The translations under genes were made by a program, and so were the position numbers. DNA of 64,000 nt, taken from the NCBI RefSeq assembly GCF_013394305.1, contig NZ_AP019810.1, positions 1,743,501-1,807,500 on the forward strand, in the 5' to 3' direction. Under the pieces are notes generated by a model. It worked only from the letters and a program-made list of their open reading frames with translations. It was not told where the DNA came from and made no database searches. Shown one piece after another: positions 18,518-27,117 of this stretch (positions are counted from its first letter, which is position 1; each line of letters begins with the position of its first letter). Source of the DNA: Enterococcus mundtii. Lineage in GTDB: Bacteria > Bacillota > Bacilli > Lactobacillales > Enterococcaceae.

Positions 18518-18546
18518 AGTCTACGATAGAGTAGCCACTTTGTCAA
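18518..18546 (-). promoter_or_regulatory. Promoter of the riboswitch-controlled transporter
   Basis: On the minus strand TTGACA (18546-18541), a 17-bp spacer and TAGACT (18523-18518) form a strong sigma-A promoter. Transcription would start near 18511, just before the L-box. Confidence 0.8.
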
Positions 18547-18559
18547 TGAGAAACTACAT

Positions 18560-18695
18560 TTTTGCAGAAAAAAGTTGATAAATAAAGAGATATCCTGTTT
18601 ATTTAATTTCTTTCATGAAAAAAGGAAAAGAGAATGTTTTCAAAAAAAGAATAATTATACATTTTATGCAACACTTAAATGATAGTAAAATAACG
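18560..18695. other. Intergenic region without a gene
   Basis: Between the transporter promoter and the next terminator I see only A/T-rich DNA and no supported gene. Confidence 0.4.
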
Positions 18696-18731
18696 AAAAA
18701 CAGACTGCAAAATCACGCAGTCTGTTTCCTT
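18696..18731. terminator. Bidirectional terminator
   Basis: AAACAGACTGC and GCAGTCTGTTT form a perfect stem around AAAATCAC, with A-rich and T-rich flanks. It ends the minus-strand membrane-protein gene. Confidence 0.85.
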
Positions 18732-18748
18732 TTTTATCTAAAAGTATT

Positions 18749-19045
18749 TTAAGCTGTAGCTTTCTTAGGTTCACGACCAAGAATGGCTTGTAAAATAACT
18801 GTTACCCCATAAATAGCTAAAACGAGATAGATCAAACTAGAGTATTGTGTGATCCCCCAGCCCCATGTGCGATAAACAACTAATGTAATTGCTAGAACAA
18901 TTGCTGCCAATACATTGAAAAAGGCAAACGCCCATAGATTTCCATTTTCTTTACGTACTAGATAGAAGATAGAGAAATAAATACTTAATGCTAACCAAGC
19001 GATACATGCTAAAATAACGCCCCAATAAATTAAGAATGCAACCAT
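18749..19045 (-). CDS. Small membrane protein, three predicted helices
   Basis: The product is 98 residues. Three hydrophobic segments (about 4-30, 40-60 and 70-90) are separated by short charged loops (VRKENGN, YRTWGWG) and end in a basic tail REPKKATA. I do not recognise the family. AAATGAGGTGAATC precedes the ATG. It is a single gene with its own terminator. Confidence 0.75.
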   Translation of the reverse strand: MVAFLIYWGVILACIAWLALSIYFSIFYLVRKENGNLWAFAFFNVLAAIVLAITLVVYRTWGWGITQYSSLIYLVLAIYGVTVILQAILGREPKKATA

Positions 19046-19221
19046 ATTGATTCACCTCATTTCATACTCAAAATATACAGATCATTGGTATTGTAGCACG
19101 TTTTCATTGTTTTGTCAGTGATGTTTGTGAGTATTTTCTCAAAAAAAATCTCTGAATTTTCATTCGATTGAGGGTATGTTTCATTTTATTTCGATTATAA
19201 TAGAAGAGAGGTGAGTGATAA

Positions 19222-19938
19222 ATGTTGGAACAAACAATTGAAGAAGCAGCGACAGCGATAATTGAAAGTCAAAAACTGACCTTTCTAACAGGGGCAGGTG
19301 TGTCCACACCTTCTGGAATACCCGATTATCGTTCACTAACAGGTGTTTACCAAGGGATGGATCGTCCAGAATATTTGTTGAGTCATCAAGCGATGGATGA
19401 AGAACCACAAAAATTTTATTCGTTTCTCAAACATCTTTATCATCCCGAAGCACGCCCGAATATCATCCATCGAGAAATCGTAGAGTTGGCTAAAGAAAAA
19501 GAGGTATGGGTCGTTTCGCAAAATATCGATGGGTTACATGAAAAAGCTGGAAGTAAAAAACTAGTTAATTTTCATGGGAATCTGTATCATTGTTATTGTC
19601 GAAACTGCCATCAACCTGTTGACTGGCAAGATTATCTGACCAGTGACAAGCATCAACTGTGTGGTGGACAGATCCGCCCAGATATTGTGTTATATGGAGA
19701 AGGGTTCCAGGATGAAGTATTAGAGCAAGCAGCTTTTGCTGTCAGTCAGGCCGACTTGATTGTGATTGTAGGGACAAGTTTCCAAGTCCATCCTTTTTGT
19801 GATTTGATCCAGTTTCGCTCACCACAAGCGAAGCTATTAGTCATCAATCAGACCCCTGTCTATCTATCAGAGGCGTACCGATTTGTCCAAACAGATGGAA
19901 CGAAGGTGTTCAAAAAAGTACAGGAGAGTGTAAAATGA
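19222..19938 (+). CDS. Sir2-family NAD-dependent protein deacylase
   Basis: The product is 238 residues. NAD-binding motifs [17 protein letters not shown] and [13 protein letters not shown] are intact, with the catalytic His in FHGNLYHC. The zinc region is unusual: the first pair is CYCRNC, but the second reads [17 protein letters not shown] with His where most sirtuins have Cys. It overlaps the next gene by 4 bases (ATGA). It removes acyl groups from lysines using NAD; its neighbour NiaR controls niacin/NAD genes in other Firmicutes. Confidence 0.88.
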   Translation: MLEQTIEEAATAIIESQKLTFLTGAGVSTPSGIPDYRSLTGVYQGMDRPEYLLSHQAMDEEPQKFYSFLKHLYHPEARPNIIHREIVELAKEKEVWVVSQNIDGLHEKAGSKKLVNFHGNLYHCYCRNCHQPVDWQDYLTSDKHQLCGGQIRPDIVLYGEGFQDEVLEQAAFAVSQADLIVIVGTSFQVHPFCDLIQFRSPQAKLLVINQTPVYLSEAYRFVQTDGTKVFKKVQESVK

Positions 19939-20771
19939 CAGCTAAAACAGAAAAAGAAAAAATGATTGCCGGTGAACTTTATTTTGCGGGTGATCCAGAA
20001 TTATCAGCCGATAGAAAATTTGCTCGAAGTCAAAGCCAGATCATCAACCAAGCGGAAACAAGTGAACTTCGCAGTCAATTACTTAAAGAGACATTTGGTG
20101 CTACCGGTGAGAAGATTTATATGGAACCAACGATCAATTTTGATTACGGCTATAATATTTACGTAGGTGAGAATTTTTATGCGAACTTTAATTGTACATT
20201 CTTAGATGCCAGTACGATCAAAATTGGTGATAACTGCATGTTTGCCCCTAATGTTCAGCTTTATACTGCCACACATCCACTACATCCAGTGAAGCGAAAT
20301 AGTGGGTTAGAATTTGCTAAACCAATCGAAATCGGCAATAATGTGTGGCTAGGTGGTGGAGTGATCATCACTCCTGGAGTGACTTTAGGAGACAATGTCG
20401 TGGTCGGGGCGGGAGCAGTCGTGACCAAATCGTTCCCAGATAATGTAGTGATCGCAGGGAATCCGGCACGGATCATCAAACGCATCGATGAACCAATGCC
20501 TGAAGAGTCATTGGAAGAGTTGAGACAATCGATTGATCAAATCGATCACCAATTAGTAGAACTACTTGAAAAAAGAATGGCTACCGTCACGAAGATCGGT
20601 GATGTCAAACGAGCAACTAACCAAGCGGTTTACGATGGAAAAAGAGAACAACAAGTGTTGGATAAAGTTGCCAGTTGGTTGAAAACACCAGAATACAGTG
20701 AGACGATCTTAGCTACTTATGCAGATATCATGAAGCACTCACGAAACTATCAAAAGAAACGAATGGAGTAG
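19935..20771 (+). CDS. Sugar O-acetyltransferase fused to an AroQ-type chorismate mutase domain
   Basis: The product is 278 residues. Residues 1 to about 188 form a maltose-O-acetyltransferase-type left-handed beta helix ([66 protein letters not shown]). Residues about 195-278 match AroQ chorismate mutase. Aligned by eye to E. coli PheA, the counterparts of Arg11, Arg28, Lys39, Asp48, Arg51, Glu52 and Gln88 are all present. The two activities are not in one known pathway. It overlaps the sirtuin gene and is 4 bp from niaR. Confidence 0.85.
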   Translation: MTAKTEKEKMIAGELYFAGDPELSADRKFARSQSQIINQAETSELRSQLLKETFGATGEKIYMEPTINFDYGYNIYVGENFYANFNCTFLDASTIKIGDNCMFAPNVQLYTATHPLHPVKRNSGLEFAKPIEIGNNVWLGGGVIITPGVTLGDNVVVGAGAVVTKSFPDNVVIAGNPARIIKRIDEPMPEESLEELRQSIDQIDHQLVELLEKRMATVTKIGDVKRATNQAVYDGKREQQVLDKVASWLKTPEYSETILATYADIMKHSRNYQKKRME

Positions 20772-20775
20772 ATAA

Positions 20776-21303
20776 ATGATTGAAGGAGAAACTCGCCGAA
20801 AAGAAATTATTGAAACGCTAGTTGATGCAGAGAAACCTGTCAGTGCCAGTAAGTTTGCTACTCGTTTTGGTGTCAGCCGCCAAATCATTGTAGGAGACAT
20901 TGCGTTGCTACGAGCGGCAGGAGAAGCGATCGTGGCGACGGCCAGAGGATATCTTTTGGAAGATGAACAAGACAAAAATGGGTTCATCAGTAAAATTGCG
21001 GTACAACATCAGAGAGAACAAACAGAGGAAGAACTACAGTTGATCGTTGCTCATGGTGGCGAGATACTAGACGTCATCGTTGAGCATCCCTTGTACGGCG
21101 AACTGACAGGAATGCTTCATATCAAGACAGCAGAAGATATTCGTTCATTTATGAAACGTTATCGGAAAAGTCAGGCTTCGTTATTGTCTGAATTAACGGA
21201 TGGGATCCATCTGCATACGATCCGTTACTCACATAAGGAAGTATTGCAACAAATCAAACAAGGCTTGGCAGAAGCAGGTATCTTGTTCGAAGGGAATCAA
21301 TAA
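20776..21303 (+). CDS. niaR: Niacin-responsive regulator NiaR (HTH plus 3H domain)
   Basis: The product is 175 residues. The N-terminal HTH_11 domain (SASKFATRFGVSRQIIVGDIALLRA) is followed by a 3H domain with conserved histidines (IVAHGGEILDVIVEHPLYG, GIHLHTIRYSH). This is the architecture of NiaR/YrxA, a nicotinate-binding repressor of niacin uptake and NAD synthesis genes. It is the last gene of a three-gene operon with a sirtuin, an NAD consumer. A terminator follows. Confidence 0.88.
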   Translation: MIEGETRRKEIIETLVDAEKPVSASKFATRFGVSRQIIVGDIALLRAAGEAIVATARGYLLEDEQDKNGFISKIAVQHQREQTEEELQLIVAHGGEILDVIVEHPLYGELTGMLHIKTAEDIRSFMKRYRKSQASLLSELTDGIHLHTIRYSHKEVLQQIKQGLAEAGILFEGNQ

Positions 21304-21311
21304 TTTACTTT

Positions 21312-21365
21312 ATGAGATTGAGATAGGAGTGTTTTTACTTCTATCTCAATCTCATTTTTCTTTAT
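21312..21365 (+). terminator. Terminator of the sirtuin-niaR operon
   Basis: ATGAGATTGAGATAG pairs with CTATCTCAATCTCAT around a T-rich loop and is followed by TTTTTCTTT. Confidence 0.9.
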
Positions 21366-21380
21366 TTATAAAATAATTGA

Positions 21381-21410
21381 TTGATGCTATGGCAAAACTT
21401 TAACTATAAT
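21381..21410 (+). promoter_or_regulatory. Promoter of the PWE-domain gene cluster
   Basis: TTGATG, an 18-bp spacer and TATAAT at 21405-21410. This places the transcript start near 21417 and rules out the ATG at 21409 as the start codon. Confidence 0.7.
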
Positions 21411-21453
21411 GAACAGAAATGCTACAAATACTTTTATTGAAAGAGGGAGAAAA

Positions 21454-22887
21454 ATGCTTCGAGGAACAAATCAAAAAACAATTCTTTGCTTTGGAGCAGC
21501 TGAAAGCACTTTGGAACAACAGTTGAATGATAGAGAACTCAGGAAAAAAACAAATCCATATGACCCATTGGTTTATATGGAAGAGTTAGTCGACTATCTC
21601 ATTCAACAACCTTTTGAGAATTTCTCTCTTCAACCCAAAGAGTTGATTGACCAAATAAAAGCAGGCAGCAAATACCCACTCTGGGAAGATATTCAAGCCA
21701 TCATGATGGAGGACCCAAGGTTTCAATTGCACAGGATCTACTCGGAGCCGTTTCTTGAAGAGTATCAACAATACAAGGAAACAGGACAATTTGCCAATCA
21801 TTCAATGAGAGATACTTTGATTTACAGTATACGAATGCAACTGTTAAAAAAAACAGAATTATTGATGCTTGAAGTTGCGAAAAAGCGAAGTGATCTTGCG
21901 ATCTGGATACCTTTGGATTCTTATGGAGAGGATTTTGTTTCGACGATCAGAGGGGAGCAAAACGAGTATGCCGATTTTACTTTGCGTAGTTTATATCATG
22001 AAAAAGACAACCTAAAAGCTTCAATTGTCTTTTGGGAGAATGGACAAGTCGTTGCAGCTCCTTGGGAAAGAAATGCTAGATTATGGAGAAATTGTGTGGA
22101 AAATGATTTGAGAAAATCAGCGGCTATTTTCCCGTCAGAGAGACATCTTCTAATCTACGGATTATGGGTAGCACGTATCCACTTTAACTATGAAGATCAA
22201 GTTTTGTTAAAGCATTTCCAATATAAGGACATAAATGATTTTAATATCGATAAGTATAATGATATTTTAATGAACAGTACTTTTGAATATATAAAACATT
22301 GTCCTACAGAAAAAAGTAGAGAAGAATTTTTTAGTCATTGGATTGATTACCTCCCCGAAAAGGAACGCTATTTACCATTGTGGGAAACATATTATCATGT
22401 CACACAAACGATTGAAAAATTTCAATTGAAAAACATCTTTAAAGAGGTCATTTCAGAAGACTATACCCAATTTGATCGTCCAGAGATCAAACAACACTTC
22501 ATAAAAAAAGGCTGTAAAATCGGGCTAGAACTTACTTTGTTGTCTCAACATGTAACAGTAGTCTTTCTATTAGACGAACTTTGTGATTTAAGAGTAGTAA
22601 AAAAAGTCCCCGGCATTACTGGAAGTGAACTACGCTATCTATATCGAAACTGGGAGCGGTTCAAGCAGCGAGTCGTTTTTATTGAAAAGAAAAAATTTGT
22701 TTCTCCACCTTGGGAGTCTGATCCTGAGTTTTGGGCGACCTATCAGCCTAAGTCAAAGAGCCTGGCACAACCAGAAGTGTCTATGCTTACTGAGAAAAAA
22801 GAATTTAAACAATTGAAAACATATGCAAAGACGAACAGTCAATCACAAAGCAAGCAAACGTTACGTGTCAAGGAGCGTTTGCGCTGA
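21454..22887 (+). CDS. Uncharacterised protein with two copies of a PWE domain
   Basis: The product is about 477 residues, soluble, with no signal peptide. I do not recognise the family. Two copies of one domain are visible: the first spans LAIWIPLDS, LRSLY, IVFWENGQVVAAPWERN; the second spans TVVFLLDEL, LRYLYRN, VVFIEKKKFVSPPWESDPEFWA. The domain recurs in the downstream gene. The tail is basic and Gln/Ser-rich. ATG 21454 is chosen with AGAGGGAGA upstream. Function is unknown. Confidence 0.7.
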   Translation: MLRGTNQKTILCFGAAESTLEQQLNDRELRKKTNPYDPLVYMEELVDYLIQQPFENFSLQPKELIDQIKAGSKYPLWEDIQAIMMEDPRFQLHRIYSEPFLEEYQQYKETGQFANHSMRDTLIYSIRMQLLKKTELLMLEVAKKRSDLAIWIPLDSYGEDFVSTIRGEQNEYADFTLRSLYHEKDNLKASIVFWENGQVVAAPWERNARLWRNCVENDLRKSAAIFPSERHLLIYGLWVARIHFNYEDQVLLKHFQYKDINDFNIDKYNDILMNSTFEYIKHCPTEKSREEFFSHWIDYLPEKERYLPLWETYYHVTQTIEKFQLKNIFKEVISEDYTQFDRPEIKQHFIKKGCKIGLELTLLSQHVTVVFLLDELCDLRVVKKVPGITGSELRYLYRNWERFKQRVVFIEKKKFVSPPWESDPEFWATYQPKSKSLAQPEVSMLTEKKEFKQLKTYAKTNSQSQSKQTLRVKERLR

Positions 22888-22951
22888 CTGAGAAAAAAAT
22901 ACGTATTTGAAAACGAAAGAGTAAAAAATAATAATTATATGGAGGTCAACG

Positions 22952-24397
22952 ATGTTAAATCAAACAACAACTGACTCAACGAATGAATTTAGAAAAAAGT
23001 TGGATTTGTTAGCTTTGTCTTTATCACTACAAGAAAATATCAATCATTTTGGTTTAAATAAAGATTATCAATTACTATTCTCAACGTATATCCAAATGAT
23101 TCATGAGGATCAAGACGAATTTTTTATTAAACAAAGTCAAAAAGAAAACATCATTGAATCGCTAAAACGGACCAAAGATTTTTATGATTTTGAGAAAAAA
23201 GAACAAGTTCAAATGATTTTTGAAAAATTGAGAAATAATGATCCAACAGATTTCATGTTGATTCCTTCTTCTTTTTATCCAGGAGAGTATGGAGAAGTTT
23301 CACCTCATGCATGTGGATTAACAGTCTATAAAAAGAATGACTCTTTTGTAGTGATGAAGGTGGATAAAGAGAAAGAATTCGATGATCACACTGTTTCTTA
23401 TTTTGAGATTCCTCCAACAAATATTTTGAAATTAAGTCAACTATTTCTTGAGGAGCGATTTCATGAAGTTCGCAAACCATATTATGTATTGAAAAGGTTA
23501 ACAGCTCTTTCCACCCAAAACGAATCGATCGGTATACCAACCATCGTCATGAAAGGACAAAAGACTGGAAATTGTTCAGTTAACGAGGTTGATGCTGCGC
23601 TAAAAACAATTTTATTTCATTGTAGGAAAGATATCTTTTCTTTAGATACGAATGAGCAAGTGACACCTAAATGGCATTCAGAACATGCGGAATCGATTTT
23701 AGAAATGCGTAAGCGATTTCTGATTGCTTTGAAAGGCAAGAATCCAGAGCTAAATCGGCAGCTTGATTATATATATTTTCATTATTTATATAAAAAAGGG
23801 CAGCTCAAAAGTGAATTTTTAGAAAACATTGATACTAAAAAGCGTCGATGGCATCTACAAATCCATTTTCTTTTTAAGGAAGATCCTTATATTTCAGCAA
23901 TATTCGATCATCCTGGAGAACTTCCAACTATAGATGAGAACCTGATCCAAGAAAAATCCAACAATATCATTAAGTCACTGGGCATTTATCCGACGAGTAA
24001 GCTTGCAGAGATTTCGTCTGATGATTTAACAGAATATCTTGATCAACAAAAGTACATAACCAATATAATTAATGGTCGTTTACCATTTATCCAGGTTCCG
24101 ATAGCTAAGGAAATGACCCAACGAATGATAGCTAGCTTAGAAAAGAAAGAACAGGAAGTACAAGAGGAATCACACCAACGCCAAGTACCAAAAGAAACAA
24201 AGATGGAGCAGAAACTGAGCGAACCTGCCTTGATTCATGTCCCACAGAAAACGATCTCTCCAATAGAAAAAAATGTCGAGAAGTTAAAACACGTATTGGT
24301 TTTTGGTGACGAACAGGATAGAAAAGGCTTAATGGAAAAATTGGATCATTTAGATCCTAGACAAAAAAAATACCCCATGATGCGAAAGTTTACATAG
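22952..24397 (+). CDS. Uncharacterised protein with a possible papain-like N-terminal domain; 5' part of a frameshifted gene
   Basis: The open frame gives 481 residues from ATG 22952 (GGAGG upstream). Residues about 100-230 hold a possible His-Asp-Cys set: PHACGLTVYKK (His119), VMKVDKE (Asp138) and QKTGNCSVNEVDAAL (Cys208). This spacing recalls papain-like effector proteases, an inference from pattern only. Residues about 445-480 (HVLVFGDEQ...) align with the start of the upstream protein, so the frame enters a PWE domain. It then breaks at an A8 run (24363-24370). One more A would carry it into the next frame. Confidence 0.65.
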   Translation: MLNQTTTDSTNEFRKKLDLLALSLSLQENINHFGLNKDYQLLFSTYIQMIHEDQDEFFIKQSQKENIIESLKRTKDFYDFEKKEQVQMIFEKLRNNDPTDFMLIPSSFYPGEYGEVSPHACGLTVYKKNDSFVVMKVDKEKEFDDHTVSYFEIPPTNILKLSQLFLEERFHEVRKPYYVLKRLTALSTQNESIGIPTIVMKGQKTGNCSVNEVDAALKTILFHCRKDIFSLDTNEQVTPKWHSEHAESILEMRKRFLIALKGKNPELNRQLDYIYFHYLYKKGQLKSEFLENIDTKKRRWHLQIHFLFKEDPYISAIFDHPGELPTIDENLIQEKSNNIIKSLGIYPTSKLAEISSDDLTEYLDQQKYITNIINGRLPFIQVPIAKEMTQRMIASLEKKEQEVQEESHQRQVPKETKMEQKLSEPALIHVPQKTISPIEKNVEKLKHVLVFGDEQDRKGLMEKLDHLDPRQKKYPMMRKFT

Positions 24398-24399
24398 AA

Positions 24400-24846
24400 A
24401 TGATTTTTCACGCCTTAAGAAAACGTTCATTTAATTCCAAGAATTTAGAAAGAGCAATACAGAACAATCCTCTACTTAAAGAAATCACTCAAGTAATAAG
24501 AGATAGCATAGATTTGAACACAAACGCTGTTTATCCAATGCAATCACTGGGAGAGAGGCAAGAGTATACACAAACAATAGAATATACTAATCAAGTCTTT
24601 GAAGAGATTGCAGATGCGGGGAGCAAAAACCCCTTGATCCACCGTTCTGAATTGATCCTGATTGAAGCTGTTAAAAAAAGAGAAGATGTTGAGCTATGGA
24701 TACCATTAGATTCGCTTCGCCATCAAATGGATCAAACAATTGACGTTTTAGAAATGAGGTGTTCGATCATGCGCTGCGAGTCTTGTATCTTCAAAGAAAT
24801 AAACTACAAGGTAGATTGGTTTTTTGGGAAAATGAGCAAAGAGTAG
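24400..24846 (+). pseudogene. Middle fragment of the frameshifted PWE-domain gene
   Basis: This frame is open upstream of its first ATG and reads IPHDAKVYIEMIFHAL from about 24371. That aligns with NPYDPLVYMEELVDYL of the 21454 gene. It continues to RSELILIEAVKKREDVELW and IPLDS, then loses homology after TIDV. One extra T in GTTTTA (24749-24752) or one A just after it would restore reading into the next fragment as NEVFDHALRVLY. Confidence 0.65.
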
Positions 24847-25679
24847 TTGCGCCATGGGAGCGTGATCCGGAATTATGGGCAAATCGTGTGCCAAAATCAG
24901 TTATCAAAAATGAACACTTTCCTATAGAGGATCTACATATAGGGGTGACCAAAAAAGCAACTATCGATGTACTTCTACCGTTAAACGAAGAGACCAAGAA
25001 ATGTGAACGGACATTCACTTCGCTAGATCAGATCGAACCACAAAAAGCTAAAGTAGTAGTCACTGATAACCTTAAAGATTTCAAGAGGGTCGTTACCCAA
25101 TTAACCACGGTAGTAAAAAAAGGTCAAGTTGTAGTTGCCAAAATGCGTTCAAATGAACAAAAAAATGAATTAGATAGTTTCAAAAGCAGCTTATTTGGAA
25201 AAGAAACTTCACAAAACAAGGAAAGTGTAATAGAAGAATCCTTAGATGAGTTGAAGCTGTACAAAAATGTAAGTACACTATTTGGAAGAATAGCACCTAA
25301 TATCAGAGGCGAAGTGAGGCTAGATCCACTACACAAACCAATAAAACGATTGATTGATCAAGCTACCGATCAATCAATTCAAAGAAAAAGTCAATCGTAT
25401 CAAATAAAAGTGGTGGGGATGAATGATCAAAGCACGAACACTAGAGAGGAAGTTAAAAGTAAAACCCATTGCTTTAGTAGTATTGTGACTCGGTTCAATA
25501 ATCTATTTGAAAAAGGGAGAAGCACTCCAGCAGAAAAAAATGAGACTACCAAACAAATCAATTCAGAAAAAGTTAGGATGGCTACATTGTTAACTGATTT
25601 TCGGCAAACTAGATTTGGAAAGAATCTCGGGATGCACCAGAAAACAACATACCAACATAAAAAAATGTCGGAACGTTGA
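24759..25679 (+). pseudogene. 3' fragment of the frameshifted PWE-domain gene
   Basis: The frame holds the end of the PWE domain (FDHALRVLYLQRNKLQ, LVFWENEQRVVAPWERDPEL) and about 240 further residues with no recognised domain, rich in Lys, Gln and Ser. Restoring two single bases would fuse 22952-25679 into one protein of about 909 residues. As the sequence stands, this part has only a GTG start inside the domain and is unlikely to be made on its own. No clear terminator follows. Confidence 0.6.
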
Positions 25680-25803
25680 TTCGCTAAGCTTTTTAACTTT
25701 AAAAGAAGATGTAAGAGTATTCGATACAAGGAACAAGTGTCTCCGTTTCTCCATTTCTTAAAAATGATGGAACAAGGCTAAGATGATTTTCTACGGTAGA
25801 AAA

Positions 25804-25851
25804 AATGAACAGAGAAAAGCAGATGCAACTGCCACTCTCTGTTCATTTTTG
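25804..25851. terminator. Bidirectional terminator
   Basis: AATGAACAGAG and CTCTGTTCATT form the stem, with A-rich and T-rich flanks. It ends def from the right and may end the PWE cluster from the left. Confidence 0.8.
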
Positions 25852-25864
25852 TGATTCTCCATTA

Positions 25865-26428
25865 TTACTCGATCACCAAGACGCCTTCTTTTAAGGCAAA
25901 AGGATTTTGGTCGTTGATATGGTCATAGAACATTACGCCATTGATATGGTCAATTTCATGTTGCACCACGATGGATTCATAATTTTTTAAACGGATTTTT
26001 TGTTTCTCACCGTTTTTGTCATAATACGAAAGCGTGATTTTTGCATGGCGCACAACATACCCAGGAACTTCACGATCGACTGATAAACAGCCTTCACCTT
26101 CGCCTAAGCAAGCATTCTGGACGGAATGGCTCAAGATTTTTGGGTTATACATGACCGTACTCAACGTTGGTTCTGTGATTTCTGGATGTGGATTTGGTAC
26201 GTGGACCGCAATGATCCGTTTTGAAATATCAAGCTGGGGCGCAGCTAGGCCGACACCACCACGTAAATTTAATTCTTCTGCTTTGATTGGATCTTGGCTA
26301 TTTTTAAGAAATTCCAACATTTCTTCTCCTAATAAAAGATCTTCCTCACTGAGTGGAAGAGCGACTTCTTGCGCTACTTCACGTAATGTTGGATTGCCTT
26401 CTCGAATAATATCATCCATTGTGATCAT
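25865..26428 (-). CDS. def: Peptide deformylase
   Basis: The product is 187 residues, the length of type 2 deformylases of Gram-positives. The three motifs are complete: [18 protein letters not shown] (metal Cys) and [14 protein letters not shown] (metal His pair with catalytic Glu). It removes the formyl group from nascent proteins at the ribosome exit. AAAGGGG lies 10 bases before the ATG. Monocistronic. Confidence 0.96.
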   Translation of the reverse strand: MITMDDIIREGNPTLREVAQEVALPLSEEDLLLGEEMLEFLKNSQDPIKAEELNLRGGVGLAAPQLDISKRIIAVHVPNPHPEITEPTLSTVMYNPKILSHSVQNACLGEGEGCLSVDREVPGYVVRHAKITLSYYDKNGEKQKIRLKNYESIVVQHEIDHINGVMFYDHINDQNPFALKEGVLVIE

Positions 26429-26670
26429 GGAATATGTACCCCTTTCTTATCAAACACTCTCTTTTCGGTTAATAGTTTACCATAAATTTGAAAAAGTAGT
26501 AGCCTGATTGTTTAATCAACTAGATTTTCTTAAGGATTCTACACTTGATTTATTAGAAAGATTCAGGTAAAGTATAGCTGTATGTTTAAAGCATATGTCC
26601 TGTTACTTGGTTAAACGAATCACCAACGTTTTACTCAGTCACAGGGGAATAATTAAACGAGGTGAAAGAA

Positions 26671-26940
26671 ATGGCAATTTCAAAAGAACGTAAAAACGAA
26701 ATCATCAAAGATTACGCACGTCATGAAGGAGATACTGGTTCTCCAGAAGTACAAATCGCTGTATTAACTGAAGAAATCAACCACTTGAACGAACATGCAC
26801 GTGTTCACAAAAAAGATCATCATTCATACCGTGGTTTGATGAAAAAAGTTGGTCATCGTCGTAACTTGTTAGCTTACTTACGTAAAACTGACGTTCAACG
26901 TTACCGTGAATTGATCCAACGTCTAGGCTTACGCCGTTAA
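26671..26940 (+). CDS. rpsO: 30S ribosomal protein S15
   Basis: The product is 89 residues, the standard length ([33 protein letters not shown] split as family motif GDTGSPEVQ). It binds 16S rRNA with S6/S18 in the platform. ATG 26671 has CGAGGTGAAAG upstream; the in-frame GTG before it is part of that site. It sits before pnp, as in many bacteria, with a terminator between. Confidence 0.98.
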   Translation: MAISKERKNEIIKDYARHEGDTGSPEVQIAVLTEEINHLNEHARVHKKDHHSYRGLMKKVGHRRNLLAYLRKTDVQRYRELIQRLGLRR

Positions 26941-26949
26941 TTTTTAACA

Positions 26950-26988
26950 GAAAGTGGGGTTCGCGTGAATCTCACTTTTTTACTTTAA
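26950..26988 (+). terminator. Terminator between rpsO and pnp
   Basis: AAGTGGGGTTCGCG pairs with the following CGTGAATCTCACTT through GU pairs and is followed by TTTTTACTTT. Confidence 0.75.
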
Positions 26989-27025
26989 ACTATCAAACAT
27001 TTCTGTGAATCAGCTTGATGGACTC

Positions 27026-27083
27026 CTACTAACCAAATGAAAGGTGCAAAAGGTCGCTTTCGCGGTTTTCATTTGTTTAGTAG
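27026..27083 (+). promoter_or_regulatory. Long leader hairpin before pnp
   Basis: CTACTAACCAAATGAAA (27026-27042) pairs with TTTCATTTGTTTAGTAG (27067-27083) at 16 of 17 positions, with a 24-base loop region that can fold further. It lies 34 bp before the pnp start. A leader duplex is the target of RNase III and PNPase in E. coli pnp autoregulation; the same role here is inference. Confidence 0.6.
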
Positions 27084-27117
27084 CGTCTAGCGTTCACGAG
27101 AAAGAAAAGGAGTATTT

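Noticed and set aside
18111-18578. 155-codon plus-strand frame opposite the transporter leader
   Set aside because: It is the antisense of the lysine riboswitch and its promoter, has no ribosome site, and its product shows no recognisable features.
26034-26507. 157-codon frame opposite def
   Set aside because: Antisense shadow of a clear peptide deformylase gene, without a ribosome site.
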